Part shown: positions 1-8,375 of the stretch, piece after piece
How the letters are laid out: every line of letters begins with the position of its first letter
Position numbering within the stretch: position 1 is the first letter of the stretch
Assembly: GCA_017412025.1 (NCBI GenBank)
Contig: JAFQOY010000123.1
Coordinates: 1 to 17,125, forward strand
Direction of reading: 5' to 3'
Length of the DNA: 17,125 nucleotides
Source: Clostridia bacterium
GTDB lineage: Bacteria; Bacillota_A; Clostridia; Christensenellales; Aristaeellaceae
The notes under the pieces: model-generated
Told to the model about the DNA's origin: nothing
Seen by the model: only the letters and a program-made list of their open reading frames with translations
Databases searched by the model: none
Made by a program: the position numbers and the translations under genes

Positions 1-138
1 AAGTAGATAATCGCCGTCAATGTGCCTGACCAGAATCTCGCTCACAAGGTGGTACAACCCTTTTGGTATTGGTTCTCCTCGCACCAAATCACGGTTTGCC
101 AGAGTACCATCTATCAAGTATCCGTCCCAAATCTCCAC
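1..138 (-). CDS. Nudix hydrolase, N-terminal part (runs off the left edge)
   Basis: Only the first 46 codons are in the window, read from a GTG start at 138 towards base 1. The start is set by GAGGTG six bases upstream. The translation begins (M)EIWDGYLIDG and continues through DLVRGEPIPKGLYHLVSEIL to a final VRHIDGDYLL. This is the usual N-terminal stretch of Nudix proteins of the isopentenyl-diphosphate-isomerase-like group, placed just before the strand that leads to the Nudix box. The Nudix box itself (GX5EX7REUXEEXGU) lies outside, so the catalytic residues and the substrate cannot be judged. Nudix enzymes cleave nucleoside diphosphates linked to another moiety. The base composition is clearly less GC-rich than the operon to its right. 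It has its own candidate promoter and is separated from that operon by a terminator. Confidence 0.82.
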   Translation of the reverse strand, partial: MEIWDGYLIDGTLANRDLVRGEPIPKGLYHLVSEILVRHIDGDYLL

Positions 139-174
139 GATATTCACCTCGTCAAATTCAAGTTTACCGCTTTC

Positions 175-204
175 ATTCTATCACAGCAGTACAAGAAACC
201 GCAA
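175..204 (-). promoter_or_regulatory. Candidate sigma-A promoter of the Nudix gene
   Basis: On the minus strand there is a -10 box TAGAAT (175-180), one base from consensus. A weak -35 TTGCGG (199-204) lies 18 bases upstream. The -35 is inside the right arm of the terminator hairpin at 195-226. The distance to the GTG start is about 35 bases. The -35 is poor, so this is moderate evidence. Confidence 0.45.
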
Positions 205-226
205 TCCTTGACTGGCTTGCGGTTTC
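195..226 (-). terminator. Intrinsic terminator closing the polysaccharide operon
   Basis: A perfect 10-bp inverted repeat (GAAACCGCAA at 195-204 and TTGCGGTTTC at 217-226) has a 12-base loop. Read on the minus strand, the A-rich and T-rich ends of the stem followed by CTTGT give a terminator shape. It lies about 110 bases after the stop codon of the CHAP-like gene and just before the Nudix gene. The T-tract is short, so termination may be partial. Confidence 0.6.
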
Positions 227-336
227 GGTATTTCTTTGGTGTAAAGTAAAGGACAACTCCTTCCTTTCCATCACGCTCACTGCCGCGGAGTCTTTTTGAT
301 GCAAATTGTCAGCGCAAACGCGCTTATCCGTCCTTC

Positions 337-1101
337 TTACCACGTCGCCCCGAAACCGTTGATATACCAGTCCTTCTTGTGCACGGTATACTGGCAGTTT
401 TCCCGGGTAATCTGATCTTCCGGAATCTCGGACATGTTGTAGTACTTCTTTTTCGGCGTCGCGTCGTAGTAGTAGTTCATGCGCTTGATGGTCGAGTTGA
501 TGTTGCCTTCTACGGTCGTCAGCTCATACAGGCCGTCTCCCATCTCCTTCACGCTCTCCACAATGCCCACATGCGTATAGGCCGTCGAGCCGCGCACGCC
601 GTAGATCACAATGTAGCCAGGCCTTGGAATCGCCTCCATCTTGTCCGCCTGCTGCCAGCGATCATGCGCGTCGAAAACATAGTACACATTACCCACGCGC
701 CCCTCCATCGCGGAGATGCACATCTGCGGCGTGACCGCCACATCCTGCTTGTGCCGGATGAGCTGCAGGCCGCTGTGATAAGCGCAGTAGATCTGGAAGA
801 CGGAGCACCAGCCGATCTCGCGCTTATCCTCGTAATACCATTTCGTGTATTCGTTTGCCTTGGGCAGCTTCTCAAAGGGATGCTTTTCAAACTCCGCGCG
901 TGCCGTCAGCACAAAGTTGCGCGCGGCCAGCGGCATCTCCTCCGGGAACGTCAGATCATACGTCTCAAGTTCGCCCTCCGCCTGCGTCGGGATCGCCTCC
1001 GGCGGCGTCTTCCAATCCACCGGAGCAGCGCACGCCTGCGCGCACAGCGTCAGCATTGTCAGCAGCACAAGCAGCGCCGCCGTCCATTTCATTCTGTTCA
1101 T
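337..1101 (-). CDS. Exported CHAP-like amidase/peptidase domain protein
   Basis: A 254-aa protein. I chose the ATG at 1101 because it begins a clean signal peptide (MNRMK, then a hydrophobic run to about residue 20, with a likely cut after ACA near residue 26). AAAGGAA lies about 14 bases upstream. A longer in-frame start would overlap the preceding gene and spoil the signal. After a linker, the C-terminal half resembles a CHAP/NlpC-P60-type papain fold: GWCSVF with Cys99, the PRPGYIVIYG strand, YTHVGIV with His177, and TVEGNIN around 197-202. The order Cys-His-Glu/Asn fits the usual catalytic set. Such enzymes cut peptidoglycan stem peptides or amide links outside the cell. It is the last gene of the polysaccharide operon, 34 bases after the glycosidase-like gene, which suggests a job on wall or surface polymer. 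The substrate is unknown. Confidence 0.72.
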   Translation of the reverse strand: MNRMKWTAALLVLLTMLTLCAQACAAPVDWKTPPEAIPTQAEGELETYDLTFPEEMPLAARNFVLTARAEFEKHPFEKLPKANEYTKWYYEDKREIGWCSVFQIYCAYHSGLQLIRHKQDVAVTPQMCISAMEGRVGNVYYVFDAHDRWQQADKMEAIPRPGYIVIYGVRGSTAYTHVGIVESVKEMGDGLYELTTVEGNINSTIKRMNYYYDATPKKKYYNMSEIPEDQITRENCQYTVHKKDWYINGFGATW

Positions 1102-1135
1102 CGCGTTGTCTCTGATTCCTTTCAGTCGTCCATGC

Positions 1136-2956
1136 TCAGTCGCCCAGCACCAGCGCCAGTTCGCCGTCAAGCGCATAGTTCTTTTCCCCGCCGTTTTCCT
1201 TCACGGTGATCTGCCAGCCCGGCTCGCTTGTCGTAATCGTATACCTTGCCTGGCTCGGGGATACGCGCCTGCTCTCAATGGAGATCAGCGCGCCGCCGAT
1301 TGCGATATTTTCAATCTTCCATCCATCCCAGCCAATCGGCGTATGCGGCTCAAAGACAATATGCCTGCCGCCTGCTTCCGGCCTGACGCCGAAAAGGCTC
1401 TCCATCATCGGCCAGACAAAGCCCGCCGCACTGCGGGCAGACAACAGGATATCCCCGCCGACGTCTTCGCCGCGCACCGCGCCCGGCACGCCGCGCTGTC
1501 CCGTCTTGGCCATCCTGACCAGACAGCCGATCATCTGCTCGACATGTCCAAGCTTTCCATGGAGGCTTGCCGCCTGCGCAAGCGTTGCCGCCGCGTTCTC
1601 CTGTCCTTCCGGCAGCTTCTCCATATCCCTGAGCACGGCGGCGTTGTCCGCGCCGGTCATCGCAAGGATATACGCCTGCCCCTCAAGCGCCGCGCGCGTC
1701 TCTTCCCGGATATCATCCCTTACGTCGTCAAAGTTGCGCGTGCTGCGGCGCAGATAGCTGATGCACAGGCCGGTCATGGGCAGCATCTCCTCTGCAAAGG
1801 CTGCATCGCCCGACCACAGCAGCGTCTTATGGACAAGCGCGACAAACTGCGCGCTCTCCTTCACGCCGCCCACCTGCAGAATCCTTCCGCTCCGGGAGAT
1901 CTTGCGCGCAAGCCTGCCGGCAGCCAGCTGCGCATCCTCGCTGACGCGAACCAGCGTGCGCAGCATCTCCTGCACGCGCAGCGCGCCGCCCTGCGGCAGC
2001 AGCGCACCCAGCGCCGCCGCCCATCCGTCGCCAAACAGGGACGGATGCTCCGGCAGATCGCAGCAAAGGCCCATGCCGCCGCGCGGCAGCGAGCGCGTCA
2101 GCCAGTCGCCATAGATGCGCGCCCAGTTCCAGCTGCGCTCAAGGCCCGCGTCCGGCAGCTGCGCCGCGCTCTCGCGCATCAGCGCCGCCACACGCGCCTC
2201 CTTCTGCGCGTAGAGCTTCTGCGCGTTTTCGCGCAGCTCACACAGCGCATCCTCCGCCTGCGAGCGGGAGGCATAGCCGCCCGCCACAAACAGGCGCATC
2301 GTCGTCTGCCCCTGCGCATTCACGCGCACGCGGTAAAACAGCCTGCCGTTGACGCCCTTGCCCATCGTATTGCCAAAGCCGTAGACCGTCTGCGGCATAT
2401 CCGCCTGCAGCACGCGGCACTTCGCCTCCGCACCCCATACGGCGTGCCAGGGATTGCGGCTGTCGCGCGCATAAAACGCCTGCGTGCTCTCATCGTATTC
2501 GCCCACGTCGCGGCCCAGCTCCATGTCGTCCGTGCCCTGCGCGCTGGCGACCGTGAGAATATCCGTGCGGACTGTGAAGGACACCTCCACCATGCGCGGC
2601 GCGTTTTTCTGGTTTTCAATCGTCAGCTCGATGACGCAGCCCTTCACGCCGTCGGGAATGTACTGGCGGCGGACGATGTGCATCTCCTGCTCCTGCATAC
2701 GGTAGTGGAACGCCGTCGCCACCGGATGCGCCTCGCAGCAGTCCGCTGCAAGCAGAGGAATATCGTCGATGGCAAAGAAGAAACCGTCGCAGACCTTCTT
2801 TTCTCCTGCCCAGAGACCGCCCATCTCCCCGGGCACATTGTGTCCCATATCCGGGAAAAGGCCGTTCTGCGCACCGATGAGCACGGCGTTCGTACCCGCA
2901 GTCACCGCGGGAGATTCCAGCTGATCGTAGCGATATACCCTGTAATTGGAGAGCAT
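1136..2956 (-). CDS. Six-hairpin-glycosidase-like protein of unknown specificity
   Basis: A 606-aa protein. The ATG at 2956 is chosen because AGGAGG (2964-2969) sits seven bases upstream; the in-frame TTG two codons earlier lies inside that site. No signal peptide is seen, so it should be cytoplasmic. Residues about 1-240 are beta-rich, with a phrase NGLFPDMGHNVPGEMGGLW and long alternating strands. Residues about 250-540 are helical, with repeated short helices and a segment RSWNWARIYGDWLTRS. This layout of a beta-sandwich followed by an (alpha/alpha)6 barrel is that of six-hairpin glycosidases and phosphorylases such as GH15, GH63, GH78 and GH94. A final beta domain covers about 540-606. 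I cannot assign a family or point to catalytic acids with certainty. Its place between the phosphoglycosyl transferase and the CHAP-like gene suggests trimming or processing of the glycan made by this operon (inference). Confidence 0.6.
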   Translation of the reverse strand: MLSNYRVYRYDQLESPAVTAGTNAVLIGAQNGLFPDMGHNVPGEMGGLWAGEKKVCDGFFFAIDDIPLLAADCCEAHPVATAFHYRMQEQEMHIVRRQYIPDGVKGCVIELTIENQKNAPRMVEVSFTVRTDILTVASAQGTDDMELGRDVGEYDESTQAFYARDSRNPWHAVWGAEAKCRVLQADMPQTVYGFGNTMGKGVNGRLFYRVRVNAQGQTTMRLFVAGGYASRSQAEDALCELRENAQKLYAQKEARVAALMRESAAQLPDAGLERSWNWARIYGDWLTRSLPRGGMGLCCDLPEHPSLFGDGWAAALGALLPQGGALRVQEMLRTLVRVSEDAQLAAGRLARKISRSGRILQVGGVKESAQFVALVHKTLLWSGDAAFAEEMLPMTGLCISYLRRSTRNFDDVRDDIREETRAALEGQAYILAMTGADNAAVLRDMEKLPEGQENAAATLAQAASLHGKLGHVEQMIGCLVRMAKTGQRGVPGAVRGEDVGGDILLSARSAAGFVWPMMESLFGVRPEAGGRHIVFEPHTPIGWDGWKIENIAIGGALISIESRRVSPSQARYTITTSEPGWQITVKENGGEKNYALDGELALVLGD

Positions 2957-2996
2957 AGGCAAACCTCCTGTTCAACTCGTCAGGACAACATGTCCA

Positions 2997-3644
2997 TTAT
3001 TCTCTGATGACAGCCGCAATGGTTCTGAAAATGAGCCGGATATCCGTAGCTGGCGAAATCTCACGCAGGTACTTCATGTTCAGCTCAATTTTATCGGGCA
3101 TAATCGTGCCGATATACAGCTCTTCCGGGTTTTCTGCGCCTGCAAGCATGTCGTTTTCATTGCGATAGGCGATGGACGCATAATCGGTGATACCCGGCCT
3201 CACCAGCAGCACCTGCCGCTGATAGGGCGTATACATCTCCACATACCGCGGCACCTCCGGCCTCGGGCCGACAAAGCTCATCTCGCCTGTCAGCACGTTG
3301 ATCAGCTGGGGCAGCTCGTCAAGCTTCGTCTTTCTCAGCATCGCGCCCATGCGCGTGATGCGGTTGTCGCGTCCCACGGTGATCTGCAAGCCCTTCTTGT
3401 CCGCATCGACGATCATTGTGCGGAATTTCAGGATGCGGAACGGCTTTCCGTTCAGCCCGATGCGCACCTGCCTGTAAAATACGGGGCCGGGATCATCGAT
3501 CCTGATCGCCGCCGCAATCAGCAGCAGCACCGGCCAGAGCACAAAAAGCGCACAGCCGGAAACGACGATATCCATCGCCCGCTTGAGCGCCAGCAGCATG
3601 CTGCGGCTTTTAAGCACCTTAGCAATATCCATTCTCTCTGTCAT
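2997..3644 (-). CDS. Small monotopic phosphoglycosyl transferase (undecaprenyl-phosphate sugar-1-P transferase)
   Basis: A 215-aa enzyme of the bacterial sugar transferase family (PglC, EpsL or the C-terminal half of WcaJ). It moves a sugar-1-phosphate from a UDP-sugar to undecaprenyl phosphate at the inner face of the membrane, the first step of a lipid-linked glycan. Seen: one hydrophobic re-entrant segment at about 24-48 with a proline-containing break; IDDPGPVFYRQVRIG at 49-63; KFRTM at 73-77; the catalytic Asp-Glu pair D109-E110 in KLDELPQ; and SFVGPRPE at 123-130. The length is that of the minimal catalytic core, with no added N-terminal multi-pass domain. The start at 3644 has GAGGA nine bases upstream. 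It follows the GT2 gene by 12 bases. The sugar cannot be read from the sequence. Confidence 0.93.
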   Translation of the reverse strand: MTERMDIAKVLKSRSMLLALKRAMDIVVSGCALFVLWPVLLLIAAAIRIDDPGPVFYRQVRIGLNGKPFRILKFRTMIVDADKKGLQITVGRDNRITRMGAMLRKTKLDELPQLINVLTGEMSFVGPRPEVPRYVEMYTPYQRQVLLVRPGITDYASIAYRNENDMLAGAENPEELYIGTIMPDKIELNMKYLREISPATDIRLIFRTIAAVIRE

Positions 3645-3656
3645 CTGTATCAGTCC

Positions 3657-4679
3657 TCACACGCGGTCAAATACGTAAGTAAACAAAAGGCACATGGTCA
3701 GCGCCATGCGGCGCTTCATCAGGAAGAGGCGCACAGCCAGCTGCGGCCTGAACTGCAGCGGCCTGACGTCCTGAAACCAGCCCCTCACGTCCTGCCGGTT
3801 CATATACGCCCGCGCCGCCTTCACCCGCGCCGCAAACGAATACGGCGAACCGGGATAGCAGTAATTGCGCACGGCCGTCACCGCCATCTTGCGCCTGCGG
3901 ATCGTCATCCGCCGGACGCACTCCGGATCATCCGCAAGCAGCGCCTCAATCGCGTCGTTTGACAGGTCGTGACTCTTTGGCACATGCGCGCTGTAGCGCT
4001 TGGTCACGCTGCCGCCATGGAAGCGATAGTGATAATACGCCTCGTCAACCGCCACAGACGCCTGCGCGTCCAGCATGCACTCGATGATGAAGAGCAGATC
4101 CTCCGCATAGCGGATTTCCTCGCGGAAACGGTGCGCACCGATCAGCGCCCGCCGGAAGAGATTGCGCGGCGTATAGCCCGAGAGCGGCAGCTCGTCGCTG
4201 TCCGTCTCTTTAGAGAGCATCGCCGGAATCAGCACGGAACGGATGCTCTCCCGGTCAAAGCGCGTACCCGTCTCAAAGCCCAGCGGCACGTTTTCCCGCC
4301 GGTTGTCATAATCCTTATACACCCGGCAGAACGACACGTCCGCATCCGCCGCTTCCGCCGCCTCAAGGAGCCTCGCATACATCTGCGGCTCCACCCAGTC
4401 GTCGCTGTCGCAGAAGCCGACAAACTCGCCCCGCGCCGCCTCGATGCCCGCATTGCGCGCGGCAGACACGCCGCGGTTTTGCTCAAAGGCAATCACGCGG
4501 ATGCGGCTGTCCTCCTGTTCGGCGCGGCGCAGGATGGACAGCGAATCGTCCGGGCTCGCGTCGCAGACGAAGATCATCTCGATCTCCTCAAGCGTCTGCG
4601 AGCGCAGGCTGTCTATGCATTCCTGCAGAAACGCCTCGCAGTTGTATACCGGAACGACGACGGAAACCTTCGGCCTCAT
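3657..4679 (-). CDS. Family 2 glycosyltransferase (GT-A fold), EpsJ-like
   Basis: A 340-aa cytoplasmic enzyme that adds one sugar from a nucleotide-sugar donor to the growing lipid-linked glycan. The ATG at 4679 is preferred over the one at 4688 because GAAAGG (4689-4694) is nine bases from the former and touches the latter. The GT2 features are in order: VSVVVPVYNCEAFL at the N-terminus, D40 in VCDASPDDS, the NRGVSAARNAG stretch at 68-78, the metal-binding DSDD at 91-94, and the E193-D194 pair in YAEDLLF, which sits where the catalytic base of this family is found. The C-terminal third is basic and helical without clear membrane spans, and may sit against the membrane. It lies 30 bases after the polymerase-like gene. 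Confidence 0.92.
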   Translation of the reverse strand: MRPKVSVVVPVYNCEAFLQECIDSLRSQTLEEIEMIFVCDASPDDSLSILRRAEQEDSRIRVIAFEQNRGVSAARNAGIEAARGEFVGFCDSDDWVEPQMYARLLEAAEAADADVSFCRVYKDYDNRRENVPLGFETGTRFDRESIRSVLIPAMLSKETDSDELPLSGYTPRNLFRRALIGAHRFREEIRYAEDLLFIIECMLDAQASVAVDEAYYHYRFHGGSVTKRYSAHVPKSHDLSNDAIEALLADDPECVRRMTIRRRKMAVTAVRNYCYPGSPYSFAARVKAARAYMNRQDVRGWFQDVRPLQFRPQLAVRLFLMKRRMALTMCLLFTYVFDRV

Positions 4680-4709
4680 GCGTCCCATCCTTTCGTTTAT
4701 TCTTTTCGG

Positions 4710-6053
4710 TTACCGGTGCAGCGCCTCCGCCGTGCGCTGCGCCAGGTCCGCGCGCCACAGCGGCGCCTGCACGAGCAGATACGTGCAGCCGATGATCGAG
4801 AACGGCGCATACACCGACTCAAACAGCCCCACCAGGATGAACACTGCGCAGAACGCCAGCGGCGTGGCGGCATAGGCGCTTTCCTTCCTGTGCATCCAGT
4901 AATACTGCACGGCGCGAACCACCGCCAGCGCCGTATACGCCAGCAGCAGCAGCCCGGCAATGAAGCCGTTATTGTATGTCACGCCGAAGAATGCGTTGTG
5001 CGCGTTAAAGTGGCGGTCTCCCGCGCCGTCCTGCGCCACCCATTCGCGCACGACGCTCGTCTCATGGCCGTTCCACGTGAGGTTGTCAAGAATCGCCATC
5101 CAGATGCCCCAGCGATCGCTGGTCAGGTCGTCCATGGACAGCTTTCGCTCCTCCGGCCTGGGCACGGTGATCTCCTGACCGTAATTCTCATAGTTGTATA
5201 CCGCCAGCGCATAATCCTCTTCATACGCTTCGTACACCTTGTCAAGCGTGATCTTCACGCCGCCAACGCCCACGGCCAGCACCAGCGCAAACAGCAGCGC
5301 CAGCAGGCGGCCCGGCTTTTTCGCCGTGCCGGCGATGACCGCTACCGTCAGGATGCCGATCACGCCCACCAGCGCCAGAAGGCCGGAGCGGGACAGCGTG
5401 AGCGCCAGCGTCACGGCGGCAAGCGCAGCGCACAGGCCGTATGCAGCGGCAGCCTTTTTCTTCTTCTGCACAAAGCTGGCATAACAGAGCACCATGGACG
5501 CCGCCGCCATGACGATGCAGCACATGGACATGCAGTTCGCATCATAGAACACGCCCCTGTAGCCCGGATAGCCGATCGTGACCGGCACGGTCAGATACGA
5601 CCAGAGGATAAAGGGCAGCACGGCAAAGACCGCGCCGCGCAGGATGCAGCGGAAGGTCGCCTCGTCGTCCCTCGCGCTGAACACGGAAAACACCACGGGA
5701 TAGCACAGCAGCAGCGGTACGCTCTCCGGAAGCCAATCCTGATAAAACAGACCGGACACGACCATCATGCCGTGCAGGGCAAACCAGAGCCCTGCCATGC
5801 CCCTGTGGAAGCGCACCCGCGCGCGAACGCCCGTGCGCGCCGTCAGCGTGACGAACGCCAGCAGAATCATGCCGAAGAGCACGAAGATCATCCAGCGCAT
5901 CGGGAACTTGCGCTGGGTGAACAGCGCGCAGTAGCCAATGAGCGCAAAAAGCGCCGGCGTCAGCAGACGCGCGTCAAAGATTTCGTTAAAGATGCCCGTC
6001 GCCCTGTCATACAGGCTCAGGAGCTTCGTGCCGTCAATGCCTTGTTTGCGCAT
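4710..6053 (-). CDS. Wzy / O-antigen-ligase-family membrane protein
   Basis: A 447-aa protein with about ten or more membrane-spanning segments and one large extracytoplasmic loop between about 268 and 362. The loop holds DLTSDRWGIW (310-318) and FNAHNAFFGVTYNNG (349-363). Upstream lies LTLSRSGLLAL around 221. The SRSG, D-R-W and HN elements are the marks of the Wzy_C / O-antigen ligase (WaaL) superfamily, which polymerises undecaprenyl-linked repeat units or transfers glycan to an acceptor outside the membrane. The start at 6053 has GGAGGA a few bases upstream and sits one base from the stop codon of the preceding glycosyltransferase gene, so translational coupling is likely. In this operon a polymerase role fits best, but a ligase role cannot be excluded by sequence. 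Confidence 0.87.
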   Translation of the reverse strand: MRKQGIDGTKLLSLYDRATGIFNEIFDARLLTPALFALIGYCALFTQRKFPMRWMIFVLFGMILLAFVTLTARTGVRARVRFHRGMAGLWFALHGMMVVSGLFYQDWLPESVPLLLCYPVVFSVFSARDDEATFRCILRGAVFAVLPFILWSYLTVPVTIGYPGYRGVFYDANCMSMCCIVMAAASMVLCYASFVQKKKKAAAAYGLCAALAAVTLALTLSRSGLLALVGVIGILTVAVIAGTAKKPGRLLALLFALVLAVGVGGVKITLDKVYEAYEEDYALAVYNYENYGQEITVPRPEERKLSMDDLTSDRWGIWMAILDNLTWNGHETSVVREWVAQDGAGDRHFNAHNAFFGVTYNNGFIAGLLLLAYTALAVVRAVQYYWMHRKESAYAATPLAFCAVFILVGLFESVYAPFSIIGCTYLLVQAPLWRADLAQRTAEALHR

Positions 6054-6054
6054 G

Positions 6055-7254
6055 TTATTTCCTCCAGGATTCCAAAACCTTCAGGTAAATCTCTTCAACC
6101 GTCTGCGCATTGCGCGCCCATGTCAGTTCGCGCGCATCGCGCCTGCCCCTTTCGCGCAGGGACGCACAGGCTTCCCTGTCTTCAAATACCCTGCGCATGA
6201 CGCTCTCCGCCGCGTCGATATCGCCAGCGGGAATGAGAAAACCGTTCTCCCCGCTGCGGATCGTATCGGCGATGCCCTCGCCCTCGGCGCCCACGGCGAT
6301 GCATCCGGCGGCCATGGCCTCGATGTAGACAATGCCGTATCCTTCGCCCCAGCTGGGCAGAACAAACAGATCGCTGCCTGCCATCAGGCGGATCACTTCC
6401 TCATGCAGCAGACCGCCGGTCAGCCGCACCCGGTCTTCAAGCCCCAGCTCGCCGATGCGCCGCCTGAGCTGCGCCTCCATCTCGCCGATGCCCACGATGG
6501 TCAGCGTCGCATCCGGATATTCGCCGCTGAGCCTTGCAAAGGCCTCCAGCGTCCTGTCCATGCACTTGCGCGCCTTGAGCGTGCCCACGGAGATCACCGC
6601 GCGCGGCTGGTTATCCGTTTTCTGCGGCACGAGCGACAGGTCCACGCCGTTGGGTACGATGGCTGAGAGCTTTTCCGCGTCCCTGTAAGGGCGCACGCGG
6701 GACATCAGCAGGCTGGATACCGCCATCAGCGCATCCGCCTCCTGCGCAATCCGCACGTTGCGCTTCCACGGCGTTTTGCCGGGCATGAAGTAATGGAAGA
6801 TATCCGTGCCGTGTACGGTCAGCGCCATCGGCACATGCAGCGCACGGGATACGATCAGCCCGGCATGTCCGTCCCTCGGCAGCATATGCGCGTGAACGAT
6901 ATCAAACGGCTTTTCCCTGTGCAGCCGTTTTGCCGCGGGCAGCGCAGCCATCGCAATCAGGCGGCCGCCCAGCAGCTTCTCGCCCGCGTTGCCCAGCGTC
7001 AGGTATCGCGGATAATGCACCTCAATGCCGTCGATCATCGCGCTTTCGGGCGTTCTCGCCGCCACTTCGGCCTGCCCCGGCCGGAATCTGCTCATCATCG
7101 GCGTCACGCCGACGCAGGAGATGACCACCACCTCATGCCCGCGCGCGGCAAGCGCCTTTGCCTGCTCATGCACGTAAAAGCAATACGGCGAATTGTCCGC
7201 CTGACGATGGATCATCATCAGAATCCGGAGCTTCTTTTCGCTCGTTTCCGCCAT
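6055..7254 (-). CDS. Family 4 glycosyltransferase (GT-B fold)
   Basis: A 399-aa retaining glycosyltransferase. The ATG at 7254 is chosen because GGAGGAGG lies just upstream; an upstream in-frame start would overlap the previous gene by 49 bases. The N-terminal domain has LRILMMIHRQADNSPYCFYVHEQAKAL, DIVHAHMLPRDGHAG (118-132) and LTVHGTDIF (145-153). The C-terminal nucleotide-sugar domain has VPNGVD at 200-205, SVGTLKARK at 222-230 and the EX7E motif E304-E312 in SWGEGYGIVYIEAMAAG. It should add one sugar to the repeat unit from a nucleotide-sugar donor at the inner membrane face. It follows the other GT4 gene with a 17-base gap. The donor and linkage are unknown. Confidence 0.93.
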   Translation of the reverse strand: MAETSEKKLRILMMIHRQADNSPYCFYVHEQAKALAARGHEVVVISCVGVTPMMSRFRPGQAEVAARTPESAMIDGIEVHYPRYLTLGNAGEKLLGGRLIAMAALPAAKRLHREKPFDIVHAHMLPRDGHAGLIVSRALHVPMALTVHGTDIFHYFMPGKTPWKRNVRIAQEADALMAVSSLLMSRVRPYRDAEKLSAIVPNGVDLSLVPQKTDNQPRAVISVGTLKARKCMDRTLEAFARLSGEYPDATLTIVGIGEMEAQLRRRIGELGLEDRVRLTGGLLHEEVIRLMAGSDLFVLPSWGEGYGIVYIEAMAAGCIAVGAEGEGIADTIRSGENGFLIPAGDIDAAESVMRRVFEDREACASLRERGRRDARELTWARNAQTVEEIYLKVLESWRK

Positions 7255-7271
7255 GCGGCCTCCTCCTCTGC

Positions 7272-8375
7272 TCAGATTGACCGGTACAGGTTCATCCACT
7301 TGCCGGCAATCACCGGCCATGCATACGCCTGCGCATGCGCGATGCAGCGCGCAGAGCGCGCGGCGTAATCCAGCGTGATCTCATCAAGACGCTTCGCCTG
7401 ATCTTCGATATCGCCGCAGCACACGGCAAAGCCGACCTCGCCCTGCGGGAATTGGCCGTCAAAGCCCTGTCCCTTCGTATAGAGCACCGGCACGCCCTGG
7501 CTCATCGCCTCCAGATACACCATGCCGAACGTCTCCGCGCCCGAGGGCACCAGCAGCGCGTCGCACTGCGCATAGAACTGCTTCATCGCATCCATGCCTT
7601 CTGCGCGGCCAACATATGTATCGCCCTCGCGCATCTGCGCGCGCAGCTTTTCCTCAAGCGGCCCTTTGCCGCAGGCGCGCAGCACAAAGCGTTTTCCCCC
7701 GGCGATTTCATTTGCCCGGTGCACGGCCGCCAGCGCGTCCAGCGGGCGTTTTCTGTCGTTCAGCAGCCCGGCAAAGCCCACGCGCACAGGATCCTCCGGC
7801 GCATTCCTCGCCCGTCCGTCCAGCCACTGCGGCAGGATGCCGTTGGGGATGATCGCGTTCTTTACGTCAAAGGCCTCCGCGTCCGCCGCTTTCACGCACC
7901 GGCTGCGCACCTTGCTTCGCGCGCTCCCGCTCAGGAAAACGATCCGCTCCGCATGGCGCATGATCTTCCTGCCCAGAGGGCGCAGATGCGGCTCGTATTT
8001 CCAGATCGCCTCGATATCGCTGTATCTGAGCGTAACGACATAGGGAATGCCGTGCTTTTCATGGAGCTTCAGCGCGATGGAACCGTCGGTAAAGAGCGTA
8101 TGCGCATGCATGAGCGACACGCCGCTCAAATCCACGCGCCGCTCAATCTCCGGCACGCTCCTTTGCGCCTTGCGGAAGAAGAAGAGCGCGTCGCTTTTTT
8201 TCACCGTCAGCGCGTAGTGCGTCGTGACGCCCTGCGGAACGTTTTTGCCCACGCTGCCCACGCGCTTTTCCGGCACGAATACGATCTGCTCAAGTCCTTC
8301 ATCCTTCAGCGCTTCAAACAGCTGCACAAACACCGTGCTTCCGGCAAGGTTGCAGCAGATATGCAGTACGCTCAT
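7272..8375 (-). CDS. Family 4 glycosyltransferase (GT-B fold)
   Basis: A 367-aa enzyme of the GT4 type, more diverged than its neighbour. Seen: SLMHAHTLFTDGSIA at 87-101 in the first domain; IIPNGI at 175-180; VGFAGLLNDRKRPLDAL at 199-215; and the EX7E motif E281-E289 in PSGAETFGMVYLEAMSQG. The ATG at 8375 overlaps the stop codon of the upstream GT2 gene in an ATGA arrangement, which points to translational coupling and fixes the start. It should add a sugar to the same glycan. The specificity cannot be predicted. Confidence 0.92.
   Translation of the reverse strand: MSVLHICCNLAGSTVFVQLFEALKDEGLEQIVFVPEKRVGSVGKNVPQGVTTHYALTVKKSDALFFFRKAQRSVPEIERRVDLSGVSLMHAHTLFTDGSIALKLHEKHGIPYVVTLRYSDIEAIWKYEPHLRPLGRKIMRHAERIVFLSGSARSKVRSRCVKAADAEAFDVKNAIIPNGILPQWLDGRARNAPEDPVRVGFAGLLNDRKRPLDALAAVHRANEIAGGKRFVLRACGKGPLEEKLRAQMREGDTYVGRAEGMDAMKQFYAQCDALLVPSGAETFGMVYLEAMSQGVPVLYTKGQGFDGQFPQGEVGFAVCCGDIEDQAKRLDEITLDYAARSARCIAHAQAYAWPVIAGKWMNLYRSI

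Noticed and set aside
20..299. Short plus-strand open frames at the left end
   Set aside because: They lie opposite the Nudix N-terminus and the terminator, lack ribosome binding sites and show no protein-like pattern.
845..3007. A 720-codon plus-strand open frame opposite the CHAP-like and glycosidase-like genes
   Set aside because: It is rich in Arg, His and Ala, as expected from the complement of GC-rich coding DNA. It has no ribosome binding site and no domain, while the minus strand carries well-supported genes.
3969..6200. A 743-codon plus-strand open frame opposite the GT2 and Wzy-like genes
   Set aside because: Same Arg/His/Gln-rich shadow composition; it ignores the boundaries of two well-supported minus-strand genes.
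7254..7320. A longer start for the second GT4 gene (22 extra codons)
   Set aside because: It would overlap the preceding gene by 49 bases and has no ribosome binding site, whereas GGAGGAGG sits right before the ATG at 7254.
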